From Myxococcales bacterium (GTDB lineage: Bacteria; Myxococcota_A; UBA9160; SZUA-336), in NCBI GenBank assembly GCA_013215565.1, contig JABSQV010000015.1, forward strand, positions 1 through 43,651: 43,651 nt of DNA, in the 5' to 3' direction. A model generated the notes under the pieces. It was given only the letters and a program-made list of their open reading frames with translations, had not been told where the DNA came from and did no database searches. Shown piece after piece: positions 40,981-43,651 of the stretch (its first letter is position 1; each line of letters opens with the position of its first letter). The position numbers were made by a program, and so were the translations under genes.

Positions 40981-42814
40981 GGGGCCGTGGAGCGGACCAG
41001 CCGGGAGGTTCCCGGCGGCAGGCCGCCACCCATTCAGCGTCGGTGATCCCGCTGCGGCGTTCAAACTGACGAACGCCGTCGTGCGCTTCGAGTGAGAAGC
41101 ATCGACCCAGGGCATCGGGATCCAGAGAGACGATCTCGCCCTCGAGCCAATGCTGCTGCACGTCCGACGCCACACCTTCTTCGATGAACTCGCGGGAGAG
41201 CGAGTCGATTCGCGCTGCGCTGAGCGGCGTCCTGCGTCCCTGCTCGACCCATTCTCGCAGCAGTGCATCGAAGTTTGTCCCCGGCACTCCGCGCCGCAGG
41301 ATGCGTGCATTCCAGTCGTGGGCCAGCAGATTGCCGCGTAGGTAAGGCTGGCGTTGGATCGCGTAGTCTCCGCTCCAGAATCCGGCCAGGATGGATTCCA
41401 GGTCAGCTGAGCGCGCGCTTGCATAGGGTCCGTCGTAACGGCCGAGCTTTTGATTGAAGCGCTTCACGTAGGCGTTCATGTCGATCAGGCCCGCACCGAG
41501 CAGCACGCGGTCCGCCCGGTATTCAGTGGCACCCTCCATCAGCCAAACGAAGTAGCCGGGTTTCTCGGTCTCACCGTCCACAAGGCCCGGGTGGATCCAG
41601 GTGTGGCCGTATTCATGCGCCACGTGGCTGAGCAGGCCGACCCAATCCGTGCGCGGCAGCATGCGGTCGCCCTGGGCCCAGGCCTTCCCCATGGCGTGGC
41701 GGGGTACGAAGCTGTTGAAGATCTGTGAAGCGTTGAAGCCGCCGAAGTTGTTCGGTGCGTCGTTCTCGAAGCCGATGATGTTGATGACGAAGGAGGGGTA
41801 GACCGGGTCACCCCAGAATTCCTGATGCGTCCGGACGATCTTCTCGAGCCCTTCGAGCAGGGATTCCTGGTTTTCCGCGTATTCTGGAAGGCCGTAGATC
41901 GCGATGTAGATCTCGTTCCGTCTCTCGGCGTCCTCCGGGAAGAGGACATGGTGGCGTAGGGCCGTCCGGCCAAACATGAAGACCAGTGCAGTCGACACGT
42001 CCGCGTGGAGTTCCGAAGCGTCGTCCACGCGGAACTCGATCTGACAGCCGGTTGCGCAGTCCTCCGCGACACCTCGGCTGCTTACGAGTTTCCAGTCGCG
42101 CATCCCGGCGGGTGGAGCGAAGAAGACGGTCACGGCGAACGGCCCGGGCCACACCGGCGCCAGTAAGGCGGCGGTCGCGGAGAAGTACCAGTAGTCGGGT
42201 TGAAAGGCTGGCCAGAAGACCCGCATGCGGTCGTGGGGGGCGCCCGGGTAGAGTTGTTTCAGCCGGTAGTGGATCCGGGCGGGTTGGCCGGGATGCGTCC
42301 AGACGAGTCGCAGCGTGCCGGGATCTTCGGTGTTTTCGAGGGATGCGCCCTCGACGTCGCCCAACTCGATGCCGCGCGCCAGATCGCTGAAGGGACCGAA
42401 GCGTTGGGGCGGGCGTCTCAGTTCGAGGCTTCCTCCCGGAGCGGACGGCAGGGTCATGACGACTTCGACGCTGCCCGGCTCGTTTGCGGGCTCGAAGTGG
42501 TACGCGACCGACGGGCTGAACTCGGGAGGCGCCGGCTCGGAGCAGGCGCTGGCCAGGGCCACGATCAGGACAGCCTTCAGAAACTTCCGCCCCGCGTCGA
42601 GGAAGCCGGCGTCGCACCTGCCCAGGGTGCCCTCGCGCATGGCTCGAAGCTTCTCCAGTTCCTGATCTGGGGCGTACCCCTGGATGCCGGCCGGCCGGTT
42701 CTCGAGGTCCGGAGAGGATTCTGCGAGTGCGTCCAGCTTGAGGACGGCGACGTCACCCAGGGGTGCGCCGGCGCAGAACTCCCGAACCGTGGAGCGCATC
42801 TCGCCGACGTGCAT
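40928..42814 (-). CDS. M61-like zinc metallopeptidase lipoprotein
   Basis: 628 residues from the ATG at 42814, which has GGGAGG seven bases upstream. The zinc motif is HEYGH (about residues 400 to 404, coded near 41605) in SHVAHEYGHTWIHPG, with the third ligand Glu in WLMEGATEYRAD; the spacing and the beta-rich N-domain resemble M61 glycyl aminopeptidases/M1-like gluzincins. A lipoprotein signal (LIVALASAC) lies internally near residue 91, so either the protein has an 80-residue cytosolic extension, or translation really begins at the ATG at 42640 (MREGTLG). The last residues (TQLRFDRAPLPGT) and the stop codon lie inside repeat copy G. It should act at the cell envelope; substrates are unknown. 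Confidence 0.8.
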   Translation of the reverse strand: MHVGEMRSTVREFCAGAPLGDVAVLKLDALAESSPDLENRPAGIQGYAPDQELEKLRAMREGTLGRCDAGFLDAGRKFLKAVLIVALASACSEPAPPEFSPSVAYHFEPANEPGSVEVVMTLPSAPGGSLELRRPPQRFGPFSDLARGIELGDVEGASLENTEDPGTLRLVWTHPGQPARIHYRLKQLYPGAPHDRMRVFWPAFQPDYWYFSATAALLAPVWPGPFAVTVFFAPPAGMRDWKLVSSRGVAEDCATGCQIEFRVDDASELHADVSTALVFMFGRTALRHHVLFPEDAERRNEIYIAIYGLPEYAENQESLLEGLEKIVRTHQEFWGDPVYPSFVINIIGFENDAPNNFGGFNASQIFNSFVPRHAMGKAWAQGDRMLPRTDWVGLLSHVAHEYGHTWIHPGLVDGETEKPGYFVWLMEGATEYRADRVLLGAGLIDMNAYVKRFNQKLGRYDGPYASARSADLESILAGFWSGDYAIQRQPYLRGNLLAHDWNARILRRGVPGTNFDALLREWVEQGRRTPLSAARIDSLSREFIEEGVASDVQQHWLEGEIVSLDPDALGRCFSLEAHDGVRQFERRSGITDAEWVAACRREPPGWSAPRPRPAQTQLRFDRAPLPGT

Positions 42815-42972
42815 CGCGAATCCTCCCGGCCGCGGGATCCTCGCAGAGGGTACTCTACCCGGACTCCCTGGCACTCGCGGCGGCCTGGCGAGCCAGCGTG
42901 AACGCCTCGGGACGCCAACCGATCCCTTTCCGTGCCGTCGAATCGACACTCGAACGAGATGAGGAGCCCATC

Positions 42973-43651
42973 GTGAACGAGAATCGACAGGTCATGATCG
43001 CATCGCTCCCGCGCGGCGCGCTGCAGGCTTCGGACTTCGAGCTTCGCACGTCCAGCGTCCCGGAAGCGGGCGAGGGAGAAGTCCTGTGTCGAACCCTGGC
43101 CATTACGATCGGCGCCGGCCAGCGGGCGGGACTGCAGGGCAGCGCGAGCTATGCCGGCGCTCCGAAGACCGACCGGGTGATGGGTGGCAGCGGCGTTGCG
43201 CGCGTCGAGGCGAGCGATGCTCCCGGCTTCTCGCCGGGTGATCTGGTGGCGGGTCCCACCGGCTGGCAGGACTACTCCGTCTTGGCGGGGCGTCACCTCG
43301 CAAAGCTCGATCCCTCCGCCGACCCCGCTCTCCACCTGGGCACGTTGGGGACCAACGGCCTCACCGCCTACTTCGGCCTGCTCGAAGTCGGCCAGGCGCA
43401 GGCAGGCGAGACGGTCGTGGTCTCGGCAGCCGCCGGATCGGTCGGCCACACCGTCGGCCAGATCGCGAAGCTCAGGGGCTGCCACGCAGTGGGCGTCGCC
43501 GGCTCTGACGAAAAGTGCAAGATCCTGGTGGACGAACTCGGGTTCGACACTGCGGTCAACTACAAGTCGCCCGATTTTCGCGCGGCCTTCAAGCAGGCCA
43601 CCGCGAATCGCATCGACGTCTACTTCGACAATACCGGTGGCGACATCCTCG
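42973..43651 (+). CDS. MDR-family NADP-dependent oxidoreductase, N-terminal part
   Basis: 226 codons before the window ends, of about 335 expected. The start is a GTG at 42973 with GAGGAG seven bases upstream. The sequence shows VMGGSGVARVEASDAPGF, TLGTNGLTAYFGLLEVGQ, the nucleotide motif VVVSAAAGSVGHTVGQIAKL, and YFDNTGGDIL, typical of the zinc-free leukotriene-B4-dehydrogenase/CurA/prostaglandin-reductase group of medium-chain reductases. These reduce the double bond of alpha,beta-unsaturated ketones or aldehydes with NADPH. It diverges from the peptidase gene across 158 bases. The 3' end is outside the window. Confidence 0.92.
   Translation, partial: MNENRQVMIASLPRGALQASDFELRTSSVPEAGEGEVLCRTLAITIGAGQRAGLQGSASYAGAPKTDRVMGGSGVARVEASDAPGFSPGDLVAGPTGWQDYSVLAGRHLAKLDPSADPALHLGTLGTNGLTAYFGLLEVGQAQAGETVVVSAAAGSVGHTVGQIAKLRGCHAVGVAGSDEKCKILVDELGFDTAVNYKSPDFRAAFKQATANRIDVYFDNTGGDIL

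Noticed and set aside
1..43651. CRISPR array
   Set aside because: The repeats found are far apart, differ from each other and lack regular spacers.

Overview
The window is GC-rich (about two thirds G+C by eye) bacterial chromosome with clear Gram-negative traits: lipoproteins, outer-membrane barrels, an AsmA-family protein, a PqiABC lipid-transport operon and sigma-54 regulation. The gene mix (DUF3500 protein, TMTC-like TPR membrane protein, M61-like peptidase, NtrC-type regulator, MBOAT/SGNH glycan acetylation) fits one of the former deltaproteobacterial lineages (Myxococcota, Desulfobacterota or relatives). That placement is an inference, not proven.

Layout. 0.2-10.7 kb is a surface-polysaccharide region. 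On the minus strand it holds a parallel beta-helix secreted protein, a WbpB/WlbA-like sugar-nucleotide dehydrogenase, a WbpD/WlbB-like N-acetyltransferase and a Wzx-type flippase. On the plus strand it holds an SGNH - MBOAT - SGNH O-acetylation set and a hexapeptide acetyltransferase, followed by a decayed FkbM methyltransferase tail. 10.9-14.4 kb holds a TMTC-like TPR glycosyltransferase-type protein diverging from an alkaline-phosphatase-superfamily lipoprotein. 14.7-17.9 kb carries two adjacent Na+-coupled amino-acid transporters (SNF, then AgcS with a large insertion). 18.1-21.8 kb is a sigma-54 signalling unit: hybrid histidine kinase and NtrC-type regulator, with a divergent 74-residue gene that has its own -24/-12 promoter and an upstream 17-bp palindrome. 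22.2-24.3 kb is a tight metal-handling operon (Cys-rich secreted protein, secreted HMA-like protein, outer-membrane barrel, MerT-like membrane protein).

24.6-29.0 kb has an aldo/keto reductase, a malic enzyme, a shortened histidine phosphatase and a Tat-exported DUF3500 protein. 29.3-33.0 kb is a small catabolic cluster (RraA-like, Ldh2-like and D-2-hydroxyacid dehydrogenases, HpaI-type aldolase). 33.2-37.5 kb has a small barrel protein, an IS91-type transposase remnant and the operon pqiA1-pqiA2-pqiB-pqiC. 37.6-43.7 kb has a coding remnant, a large AsmA protein, an M61-like metallopeptidase lipoprotein and the start of an MDR oxidoreductase that runs off the end.

The most unusual feature is a family of about 60-90 bp intergenic repeats with seven good copies and one partial copy between 9.9 and 41 kb. 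They share a hairpin whose two arms change together from copy to copy. Some copies run into the 3' ends of genes and supply their last codons. The sigma-54 circuit around the 74-residue gene and the metal operon are the other two candidates for undescribed systems. No rRNA, tRNA or CRISPR array was seen.
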